Assembly (NCBI GenBank): GCA_017560705.1
Contig: JAFZEK010000008.1
Location: forward strand, 1 to 5,192
DNA from: Bacteroidales bacterium
GTDB taxonomy: Bacteria > Bacteroidota > Bacteroidia > Bacteroidales > P3
DNA: 5,192 bases
Reading direction: 5' to 3'
The notes beneath the pieces were generated by a model. That model worked only from the letters and a program-made list of their open reading frames with translations. It did not search any database and was not told the origin of the DNA. This document shows positions 1 through 5,192 of this stretch, in pieces (position 1 is the stretch's first letter; each line of letters begins with the position of its first letter). The position numbers and the translations under genes are program-made.

Positions 1-75
1 CCTGTGTAAATACCTGATATATAGCTGAAGCAATATTTTTTTTAAAGAAAAGGAACTTATATCGCTAAAACTTTG

Positions 76-83
76 TACTTTTG
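76..83 (+). promoter_or_regulatory. Bacteroidota-type -7 promoter element of nqrA
   Basis: TACTTTTG matches the TAnnTTTG -7 consensus used by the primary sigma factor of Bacteroidota. Transcription would begin around position 90, giving a leader of about 32 bases before the ATG at 123. The -33 TTTG element expected about 20 bases upstream (near 52) is not recognisable, so the assignment rests on the -7 box and its position. Bases 1-75 contain a T8 run at 36-43 but no gene or convincing terminator that I can support. Confidence 0.6.
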
Positions 84-122
84 TAAATTATTTTGAACAC
101 TAAATTTGAGATATATTTTGCT

Positions 123-1484
123 ATGGCTAAAATAATAAAGATAAAAAAAGGACTCAATATTAAATTAAAAGGAGCTGCCGACAGAATTGTTGTGAACAGC
201 CTAAATACGATTTCGGAATTTGCTGTAAAGCCAACGGATTATATAGGATTACGTCCCAAAATGTTGGTATCCGAAGGTGATGTTGTAAAAGCAGGAACAC
301 CATTGTTCTACAACAAAAACAATGAATCTGTTATCTTTACTGCTCCAGTAAGCGGAACAGTGAAGGCTATTCGCCGCGGCGAAAAGAGAGTAATACAAGA
401 AGTGGTGATAGAAAACAATGGCGAATTTTTGTATGAAAACTTTGAATCTGCCAATCCTCTTCAATTAGGTAAGCAAGATATTATTGATAAGATGGTGAAG
501 AGTGGTGTATGGACATTGCTACGTCAACGCCCATTTGCTACCGTAGCTGACCCTGCTACCGAACCTAAAGCAATATTTATTTCAGGTTTTGATACAGCAC
601 CATTGGCTCCAGATTATGATTTAGTGGTAAGAGGTAGAGGCGAAGCTTTCCAAACTGGTTTGGACGCTTTGTCGAAGTTGGCTAAAGTTCACTTGAGCTT
701 GAACCCTAACTTTAACTACATCGATGAGTTCAAAAACGCTAAAAATGTAACTATCCACCAATTCGAAGGTAAACACCCTGCCGGTAATGTTGGTGTACAA
801 ATAAACCATATAGACCCAATAAACAAAGGCGACATAGTGTGGGTTGTTAATCCTCAAGATGTAATAACAATAGGTACTTTATTCAAAGAAGGCGTTTATC
901 GTCCTGAAAAACTTGTAGCATTGTGTGGCTCTTCGGTAGGCAAACCTCAATACTATCGCACTTACGCTGGTGCTTGCATCAAATCTCTTATAGAAACACA
1001 AGTGAGAGAAGAAAACGTAAGATACATATCGGGCAACGTGCTTACTGGTACTAAGATAGAAAAAGATGGTTTCTTGGGTGCTTATGACAACCAATTTACC
1101 GTGATACCTGAAGGTGATAAATATGAATTTATGGGATGGTTGGCTCCGGGATTGTCTAAGTTTAGCTTCTCACACACTTTCCTTTCCGGCTTCGCTAACT
1201 GCTTTGGTTCGTCAAAAGAATATGTGATAGACACTAACATGCACGGCGAAAAAAGAGCTTACGTGGTAACTGGCGAATACGAAAAAGTGATGCCTATGAA
1301 CATATATCCTATGCAACTTATAAAAGCATGTGTGATTGGCGACATCGATGAAATGGAAGCTCTAGGTATTTACGAAGTGGAACCTGAAGATTTCGCTCTT
1401 TGCGAATTTATAGATACTTCTAAGACTGAAATCCAAACTATAATCCGCGACGGATTGGAAACTATCCGCAAGGAAATGTGCTAA
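123..1484 (+). CDS. nqrA: Na+-translocating NADH:quinone reductase subunit A (NqrA)
   Basis: NqrA is the large peripheral, cytoplasmic-side subunit of the six-subunit Na+-NQR, which oxidises NADH, reduces quinone and exports Na+; NqrA has been linked to quinone binding. The product is 453 residues, the normal family length, with no transmembrane segment. The N-terminus (MAKIIKIKKGLNIKLKG) is the family start. Residues 40-62 (YIGLRPKMLVSEGDVVKAGT) and 72-80 (FTAPVSGTV) form the barrel-sandwich-like domain shared with RnfC. Residues 214-233 hold the conserved FEGKHPAGNVGV...HIDPI block. The C-terminal part (391-453) includes the conserved PMNIYPMQLIKACVIGDIDEME and ALCEF stretches. ATG 123 is chosen over an in-frame TTG at 93 because family homology begins there and TTG 93 would lie almost at the predicted transcription start. 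No Shine-Dalgarno is seen. Unusually, nqrB does not follow directly; it lies 1.9 kb downstream. Confidence 0.96.
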   Translation: MAKIIKIKKGLNIKLKGAADRIVVNSLNTISEFAVKPTDYIGLRPKMLVSEGDVVKAGTPLFYNKNNESVIFTAPVSGTVKAIRRGEKRVIQEVVIENNGEFLYENFESANPLQLGKQDIIDKMVKSGVWTLLRQRPFATVADPATEPKAIFISGFDTAPLAPDYDLVVRGRGEAFQTGLDALSKLAKVHLSLNPNFNYIDEFKNAKNVTIHQFEGKHPAGNVGVQINHIDPINKGDIVWVVNPQDVITIGTLFKEGVYRPEKLVALCGSSVGKPQYYRTYAGACIKSLIETQVREENVRYISGNVLTGTKIEKDGFLGAYDNQFTVIPEGDKYEFMGWLAPGLSKFSFSHTFLSGFANCFGSSKEYVIDTNMHGEKRAYVVTGEYEKVMPMNIYPMQLIKACVIGDIDEMEALGIYEVEPEDFALCEFIDTSKTEIQTIIRDGLETIRKEMC

Positions 1485-1535
1485 CAAATGCGATTAAAAG
1501 ATTAAAGGCAACTTCTAAAAATTCCACGTTTCGGA

Positions 1536-1586
1536 TAAACCAAAGAATGTTCGTTGAAACTTTTGCGTGGTTTACGTTTTTTTTTT
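1536..1586 (+). terminator. possible terminator of the nqrA transcript (imperfect stem plus T10)
   Basis: TAAACCA (1536-1542) pairs with TGGTTTA (1568-1574). The 25-base interior can form a further AAG/CTT pairing or a small TTC-GTT-GAA hairpin. Two bases later comes an uninterrupted run of ten T (1577-1586). An alternative fold pairs CCAC and GTTTC (1524-1532) with GAAAC and GTGG (1556-1570), leaving a 6-base bulge. The stem is weak and the loop large, so intrinsic termination is plausible rather than certain. It lies 50-100 bases after the nqrA stop. Confidence 0.4.
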
Positions 1587-1650
1587 GAAGTCGCCTAAAA
1601 AGTGTAAGAGGGTTTTCCTCATGATTAAGGTTTAGTTGATAAATGATTTT

Positions 1651-1690
1651 TATAGCCAAATATGTATTTATTTGGCTATATTTTTATTCT
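1651..1690 (+). terminator. rho-independent terminator-like hairpin between nqrA and the 4Fe-4S gene
   Basis: A perfect 12-bp inverted repeat, TATAGCCAAATA (1651-1662) and TATTTGGCTATA (1669-1680), encloses a 6-base loop. TTTTTATTCT follows at once, so it has the form of an intrinsic terminator for + strand transcription. The stem has only four G/C pairs. It ends 21 bases before the ATG at 1702, so it could either end nqrA-derived transcripts or act as an attenuator or translation-control element in a longer mRNA. There is no matching T-run for the minus strand. Confidence 0.65.
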
Positions 1691-1701
1691 TGTGTTTAGA
1701 A

Positions 1702-2961
1702 ATGAAAAGAGTAATACAGATATTTTTTACAGTGCTTATAGCTGTAGCCTTGGTGTGCATAGCTTCTGTAGACGTGTCGGATCCTGCAGAGAAAGTTCAA
1801 CAAGAGCCTACGGCAGTGGTGGATGTGGCTAATGATCATGCTGATTGTAGCTCGTGTGATAAGCCTTGCGATAAGAAGCTTGCCACTGCTGAAACAGAAA
1901 AGGCTGAGGCTAATGCTGTGGATACCCGGGTTTCGACTTCGGAAAAGGTGGGTGTAGAATCCTCCGAACCAGGGGATGAATTTAAAGACATTGCTTCTTC
2001 GTCCGACGAATTTGAATATGTAACTTCTGATGATAGCGAATTTGAAGATATGAACAACCCCGGTAGCGAGTTCGAAGACGTGGCAGAAGAATCTGCAGAG
2101 TTCGAAACAGTGACTACCACAGCCAATGAAACTATAGAAGAAGAAAAACCGCTGATAAATAAATCGAACAAACGCTTGCTTGTAGTGGTGTTTAGCTTGT
2201 TCCTTGCCACTGCTTTGGCCGGAATATTTGTAAACTATGCCCAATTGAGAAAGAGCCGATACTTGTTTTTGTTGGTGTCTTTGGCTATAGTGGGCTTTGG
2301 TTTTGGTGGCAGTTGTCCGTGTATGCTTAAGAGTTTCGACAATACTTTCTTGCTCATAATGGGTAGGAATGTGCCATGGGCATCGGTGGTATTCTTCATC
2401 GGGCTAATACCACTCACCTACGTTTTCGGCAAGGTGTGGTGTGGATGGATATGCCATTTTGGAGCTTTGCAAGAGTTTATCCACAAAAAAACACCATGGA
2501 ATATATTGCAAACCTACCAATCGCAAAAGGTGTTATCCTACATAAGAATGGTGGTATTCGTAGTGTGGGTGTTGTGGTTGATTATAGCACAGTCGTCATA
2601 CATCTGCCGATACGATCCCTTTGTGAAGATATTTAGCATGAGAATAAGTGGTGCTGTGGGTTATGTTTTAGTAGCGTTGTTGGTGTTGCTTTCGCTGTTT
2701 ATAAATCGCCCATTCTGTCGCACTATATGCCCGGTAGGGTTTATGCTAGGCTTAGTGGCACGTTTGCCCTACGCCGAAAAGCTTACAGCGAAAAGTTTGT
2801 GTATAGGTTGCGGTAAGTGTATGCGTAAGTGCGACAAAGGATGCATATCGGGTAAGCAAGGCGAACAGCATAAAATAAACCACGACGGATGTATACATTG
2901 CGGTGAGTGCATGGACGAATGTCCAAGAAAAGGCATAAACGATGACTGCGAAAAAGCCTAG
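1702..2961 (+). CDS. membrane-bound 4Fe-4S protein, NapH/NosR/CcoG-like, with acidic repeat extension
   Basis: Predicted 419-residue inner-membrane iron-sulfur electron carrier; substrate and partner unknown. Residues 4-23 form an uncleaved anchor or signal peptide. Residues 24-156 are an acidic, low-complexity linker with a Cys cluster (C49, C52, C56) and five ten-residue repeats (91-140). Five membrane segments follow at about 157-177, 187-203, 226-243, 281-298 and 317-335. The family signatures are WCGWICHFGALQEF (246-259) and RPFCRTICPVGFMLGL (336-351). The C-terminus has two ferredoxin motifs: C367, C370, C373, C377 (followed by Asp rather than the usual Pro) and C397, C400, C403, C407-P. 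Parity of the six segments puts the N-terminus and clusters in the cytoplasm and the linker in the periplasm. ATG 1702 is chosen because the in-frame TTG at 1636 would translate the terminator-like hairpin. NapH and NosR relatives move electrons between quinol or ferredoxin clusters and periplasmic partners. A role with Na+-NQR is inferred only from its position between nqrA and nqrB. Confidence 0.85.
   Translation: MKRVIQIFFTVLIAVALVCIASVDVSDPAEKVQQEPTAVVDVANDHADCSSCDKPCDKKLATAETEKAEANAVDTRVSTSEKVGVESSEPGDEFKDIASSSDEFEYVTSDDSEFEDMNNPGSEFEDVAEESAEFETVTTTANETIEEEKPLINKSNKRLLVVVFSLFLATALAGIFVNYAQLRKSRYLFLLVSLAIVGFGFGGSCPCMLKSFDNTFLLIMGRNVPWASVVFFIGLIPLTYVFGKVWCGWICHFGALQEFIHKKTPWNILQTYQSQKVLSYIRMVVFVVWVLWLIIAQSSYICRYDPFVKIFSMRISGAVGYVLVALLVLLSLFINRPFCRTICPVGFMLGLVARLPYAEKLTAKSLCIGCGKCMRKCDKGCISGKQGEQHKINHDGCIHCGECMDECPRKGINDDCEKA
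1972..2121 (+). repeat. five tandem 30-bp units encoding acidic decapeptides
   Basis: Residues 91-140 of the 4Fe-4S protein fall into five consecutive units of exactly ten residues: GDEFKDIASS, SDEFEYVTSD, DSEFEDMNNP, GSEFEDVAEE and SAEFETVTTT. Glu3 and Phe4 are invariant, position 5 is Glu or Lys, position 7 is a branched or long aliphatic residue, and positions 8-10 vary. At DNA level the units are diverged, with mixed GAA/GAG and TTT/TTC codons. This suggests an old expansion kept at protein level rather than a recent slippage product. Confidence 0.85.
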
Positions 2962-3049
2962 ATAAAAACGGGCAACACTTGTGTATTTTTTTCCGTAGTT
3001 CTCCTATATGGCAACATGTAAAGCAATTATAATTGTATTGGCTAAGGAA

Positions 3050-3074
3050 GGTGGCAGAGGCAGCCTTTGCCACC
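3050..3074. repeat. strong GC-rich inverted repeat downstream of the 4Fe-4S gene
   Basis: GGTGGCAGAGGC (3050-3061) and GCCTTTGCCACC (3063-3074) are complementary over 12 positions, with one G-T wobble as RNA. The practical loop is the central CAG or slightly larger. It is by far the most stable local fold in this AT-rich gap. No T-run follows on either strand, so it is not a standard intrinsic terminator. It may protect the 3' end of the upstream mRNA or mark a processing site. Confidence 0.6.
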
Positions 3075-3293
3075 ATATATAAAGAAAGAATTTTATGCGA
3101 AAACAAAGGCAAAGAATGTGGATTTTTTGGCAATAAAATGGTAAATAATACTAACAAAAATGCACTCCAAAGCATGGAAAACTAAAAATAAATATTAGAC
3201 CTTAGGCAAGATATAATATGCTGATAATACATACTGTAGGGAGAGTAATAGCAAGATAAAAGCAATCGTAAAACAAGAACAAGCTCATTTATA

Positions 3294-3325
3294 TTTGCTC
3301 TATCGAAAAAAATATTGTACCTTTG
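3294..3325 (+). promoter_or_regulatory. Bacteroidota promoter of nqrB (TTTG-N20-TAnnTTTG)
   Basis: TTTG at 3294-3297 and TACCTTTG at 3318-3325 are separated by 20 bases, a full match to the Bacteroidota -33/-7 promoter. Transcription should begin near 3332, giving a leader of about 60 bases before the nqrB ATG. Its presence means nqrB and the genes after it can be transcribed independently of nqrA and of the 4Fe-4S gene. Confidence 0.8.
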
Positions 3326-3391
3326 CAACTTAATTAAAAGTAATAATAAACGCTTTAAAAAGCTATATTTCAACAAAAAAATACAAACTAA

Positions 3392-4546
3392 ATGAATAGT
3401 TTACGACATTTTATTGATAAAATAAAACCGAATTTCGAGAAAGGTGGAAAGTTTGAAAAACTAGGTTCCACGTTCGGGGCGTTTGAAACATTTGCTTTTG
3501 TTCCGAATGAAGTAACAAAAAAAGGATCTCATATCCGTGATGCTGTGGATATGAAACGTACAATTATTGTGGTGGTATTGGCATTAATACCCGCATTATT
3601 GTTTGGTATGTGGAATGTTGGGTATCAACATTCATTATCAGTAGGAGACACATCTCCTATATGTGAAACCATCTGGCAAAACTTTTGGTATGGTTTTATT
3701 CGTGTGTTGCCTATCATAGTAGTGACATACGTAGTAGGTTTGGCTATCGAATTTACTTACGCACAAATTCGTGGTCATGCCGTTAATGAAGGTTTCTTGG
3801 CAACTGGTTTGCTTATACCATTGATAGTGCCGGTAACTATTCCTTTGTGGCAAGTAGCTTTAGCAACAGCTTTTGCCGTAATCATTGGAAAAGAAGTATT
3901 TGGAGGTACAGGTATGAACTTTATGAACCCAGCTTTGGTGGCTCGTGCTTTCTTGTTCTTCGCTTATCCTTCATGCATGTCGGGCGATAAAGTTTGGATT
4001 AACGATGCAGGTGATGCTATCTCTGGTGCTACTCCTCTAGGCGATGCTATGGTAGGCAACTTCGCTTCCATGCCTTCGGTAATGGATATGTTCTGGGGTA
4101 TAATACCAGGTTCTATAGGTGAAACATCAATACCTGCTATATTGATAGGTGCTGTATTGTTGTTAGTAACAGGTGTGGCTAGTTGGAGAATTATGTTGTC
4201 TATAATGTTAGGTGCTACTGCTGTAGGTCTTCTAATCAATTGCATAGGTGGCAACGGATACATGGAATTACCATTCTACTATCATTTCTTGATGGGTGGT
4301 TTTGCTTTCGGTTGTGTGTTTATGGCTACCGACCCTGTAACAGCAGCTCAAACCAACAAAGGAAAATGGATATATGGATTCCTTATAGGTGCTTTCGCAA
4401 TAATACTTCGCGTGTTCAATCCTGCTTATCCAGAAGGAATGATGCTTGCTATATTGCTTATGAACGTATTCGCTCCACTTATTGACTACTACGTGGTGGA
4501 TGCTAATATCAGAGCTCGTAAGAAAAGAATCCAAGTAAGTAAATAA
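3392..4546 (+). CDS. nqrB: Na+-translocating NADH:quinone reductase subunit B (NqrB)
   Basis: NqrB is the main multi-spanning membrane subunit of Na+-NQR. It carries a covalent FMN, takes part in riboflavin and quinone chemistry, and lies on the Na+ path. The 384-residue product is complete and near the usual length. A soluble N-terminal stretch (1-53, with KIKPNFEKGGKFEKL and KKGSHIRDAVDMKRT) is followed by hydrophobic helices at about 54-73, 102-122, 135-168, 245-262, 266-285, 296-311, 327-341 and 348-368. Signatures are GGTGMNFMNPALVARAFLFF (171-190), MATDPVTAA (311-319) and PEGMMLAILLMNVFAPLID (347-365). The SGAT motif (211-214) supplies Thr214, the expected phosphoester attachment site of FMN, which ApbE installs in this family. 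ATG 3392 is preceded by an A-rich stretch without a Shine-Dalgarno. nqrC follows 32 bases after the stop, so the two are probably co-transcribed from the promoter at 3294-3325. Confidence 0.97.
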   Translation: MNSLRHFIDKIKPNFEKGGKFEKLGSTFGAFETFAFVPNEVTKKGSHIRDAVDMKRTIIVVVLALIPALLFGMWNVGYQHSLSVGDTSPICETIWQNFWYGFIRVLPIIVVTYVVGLAIEFTYAQIRGHAVNEGFLATGLLIPLIVPVTIPLWQVALATAFAVIIGKEVFGGTGMNFMNPALVARAFLFFAYPSCMSGDKVWINDAGDAISGATPLGDAMVGNFASMPSVMDMFWGIIPGSIGETSIPAILIGAVLLLVTGVASWRIMLSIMLGATAVGLLINCIGGNGYMELPFYYHFLMGGFAFGCVFMATDPVTAAQTNKGKWIYGFLIGAFAIILRVFNPAYPEGMMLAILLMNVFAPLIDYYVVDANIRARKKRIQVSK

Positions 4547-4578
4547 TTTAATGGTAAAATAAAAACGTAATAACTATC

Positions 4579-5192
4579 ATGAGAGAGTTTTCGAACAGAT
4601 ATATATTTATTTACGCTACAGTGTTGGTAGTAGTAGTGGCTGCCATTCTTTCTACAACAGCAGTACTACTAAAACCTCGTCAGGTAAAGAATCAAGAAAC
4701 AGAAAAGATACAAAACTTATTGGCTGCTATTAATGTAGAAGCTACATTTGATGAAGCTGAAACTTTGTACAAAAAATACTTTAAAGAAGAGTTGGGAATT
4801 AACCAACAAGGTGATGTTGTAGACAACTACAATGTAGCTAGCGGTAGCATGGTGGCTGGTTCTAACCGCCCTTTCAATGTGGATGTGAAAAAACAACAAT
4901 CGTTGTTGAAAGAAGGTAAACCAGTGTCTTTCCCATTATACGTTTATGAAAAAGACGGACAAAAAGGATATGTAATACCTTTGCAAGGTGCAGGATTGTG
5001 GGGCGATATATGGGGCAACATAGCTTTGGCTTCAGACTTCAATACTGTAGTAGGTGTTAATTTTGACCACGCTGGTGAAACTCCGGGTTTGGGTGCCGAA
5101 ATAACAACAAAAGGTTTCCAAGATCCTTTCATTGGTAAACATATTTACGATGCTAAAGGTAACTTCACTTCTGTTATAGTGAAAAAGAACGC
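4579..5192 (+). CDS. nqrC: Na+-translocating NADH:quinone reductase subunit C (NqrC), 3' end missing
   Basis: This open frame runs from ATG 4579 off the window end, giving 204 residues plus two bases. NqrC is a single-span subunit whose periplasmic FMN-binding domain carries the second covalent FMN. Residues 9-31 form the membrane anchor after a short MREFSNR head. The next hundred or so residues are the membrane-proximal part of the soluble domain. Residues 130-151 (GYVIPLQGAGLWGDIWGNIA) and 164-174 (HAGETPGLGAE) are the recognisable core of the FMN-binding domain. The SGATxT-type FMN attachment motif normally comes after this point and lies outside the window, so its integrity cannot be judged. 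No Shine-Dalgarno is seen before the ATG. The 32-base gap from nqrB and the same strand indicate one operon, probably continuing into nqrD, nqrE and nqrF. Confidence 0.95.
   Translation, partial: MREFSNRYIFIYATVLVVVVAAILSTTAVLLKPRQVKNQETEKIQNLLAAINVEATFDEAETLYKKYFKEELGINQQGDVVDNYNVASGSMVAGSNRPFNVDVKKQQSLLKEGKPVSFPLYVYEKDGQKGYVIPLQGAGLWGDIWGNIALASDFNTVVGVNFDHAGETPGLGAEITTKGFQDPFIGKHIYDAKGNFTSVIVKKN

Larger units (their letters stand above)
2962..3391 (+). other. 430-base intergenic region before nqrB
   Basis: No convincing gene lies here. Moving downstream it holds a T7 run at 2986-2992 without a usable stem, a perfect 12-base palindrome at 3024-3035, a strong GC-rich hairpin at 3050-3074, an 8-base direct repeat GCAAGATA at 3206-3213 and 3251-3258, and the nqrB promoter at 3294-3325. 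The rest is very AT-rich. The leader after the promoter contains GCTTT-AA-AAAGC (3352-3363), too tight to be a good hairpin, and an A-rich stretch just before the nqrB ATG, as is usual in Bacteroidota. Confidence 0.7.

Noticed and set aside
93..122. In-frame TTG start extending NqrA by ten residues
   Set aside because: Homology to NqrA begins at ATG 123, and TTG 93 lies within a few bases of the predicted transcription start, leaving no leader.
1547..1588. 13-codon frame MFVETFAWFTFFF after nqrA
   Set aside because: It is too short, and its end is the T10 run of the putative terminator. It is better read as non-coding, though its partial likeness to NqrB is noted in the findings.
1608..1620. 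Small GAGG-GTTTT-CCTC hairpin
   Set aside because: Only four base pairs, with no T-run or conserved context.
1685..1692. TATTCTTG as a -7 element for the 4Fe-4S gene
   Set aside because: It differs from TAnnTTTG at a core base, has no -33 TTTG at the right distance, and would give an almost leaderless mRNA.
1636..1701. In-frame TTG start extending the 4Fe-4S protein by 22 residues
   Set aside because: The extension is a translation of the terminator-like hairpin and its T-run. ATG 1702 gives a normal basic head followed by a hydrophobic anchor.
1696..2244. Long antisense frame (182 codons) and a second antisense frame at 1836-2210
   Set aside because: Both are shadows of the repetitive acidic coding region. 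They show no recognisable domain, and the opposite strand encodes a clear protein.
2376..2636. Plus-strand frame of 86 codons inside the 4Fe-4S gene
   Set aside because: It is an out-of-frame shadow of a well-supported membrane protein.
2783..3175. Minus-strand frame of 130 codons with a hydrophobic start in the gap
   Set aside because: Half of it is the complement of the two ferredoxin motifs, and no promoter or homology supports it.
3182..3376. Minus-strand frame of 64 codons before nqrB
   Set aside because: It reads straight across the nqrB promoter and leader, and its Leu-rich composition reflects AT-rich DNA.

Overview
This 5.2 kb window carries the front part of an nqr locus, which encodes the sodium-pumping NADH:quinone reductase (Na+-NQR). 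The genes are typical in sequence, but the order is unusual. nqrA (123-1484) is separated from nqrB (3392-4546) and nqrC (4579 to the window end, incomplete) by about 1.9 kb. That gap holds one gene for a membrane-bound 4Fe-4S protein of the NapH/NosR/CcoG type (1702-2961). All four genes are on the + strand.

The organism is most likely a member of the Bacteroidota, probably Bacteroidales. The sequence is AT-rich with frequent ATA codons. Start codons are preceded by A/T-rich stretches rather than Shine-Dalgarno sites. The TAnnTTTG -7 element characteristic of this phylum precedes both nqrA (76-83) and nqrB (3318-3325). The Nqr proteins also resemble the Bacteroidales versions as I remember them. 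I cannot name a genus.

Layout: 1-122 is a short leader with the nqrA promoter, and I see no supported gene upstream of it. 123-1484 is nqrA. 1485-1701 is non-coding and holds two stem-loops followed by T-runs, both read as possible terminators. 1702-2961 is the 4Fe-4S membrane protein. It has a long acidic N-terminal extension, predicted to be periplasmic, containing a Cys cluster and five tandem ten-residue repeats. 2962-3391 is a 430-base gap with a strong GC-rich hairpin, a 12-base palindrome and the nqrB promoter. 3392-5192 is nqrB followed after 32 bases by nqrC. nqrD, nqrE and nqrF would be expected downstream but are not visible.

How they fit together: NqrA, NqrB and NqrC are parts of one six-subunit inner-membrane complex. 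It moves electrons from NADH to quinone and exports Na+. NqrB and NqrC each carry a covalently bound FMN; the NqrB attachment motif is visible and the NqrC one lies past the window end. The inserted protein has the parts of an electron carrier that passes electrons between cytoplasmic ferredoxin-type clusters and the membrane. Whether it serves Na+-NQR (as electron donor, acceptor or assembly factor) or is only a positional neighbour cannot be settled from the sequence. It and the promoter and terminator arrangement around it are the most interesting content here.
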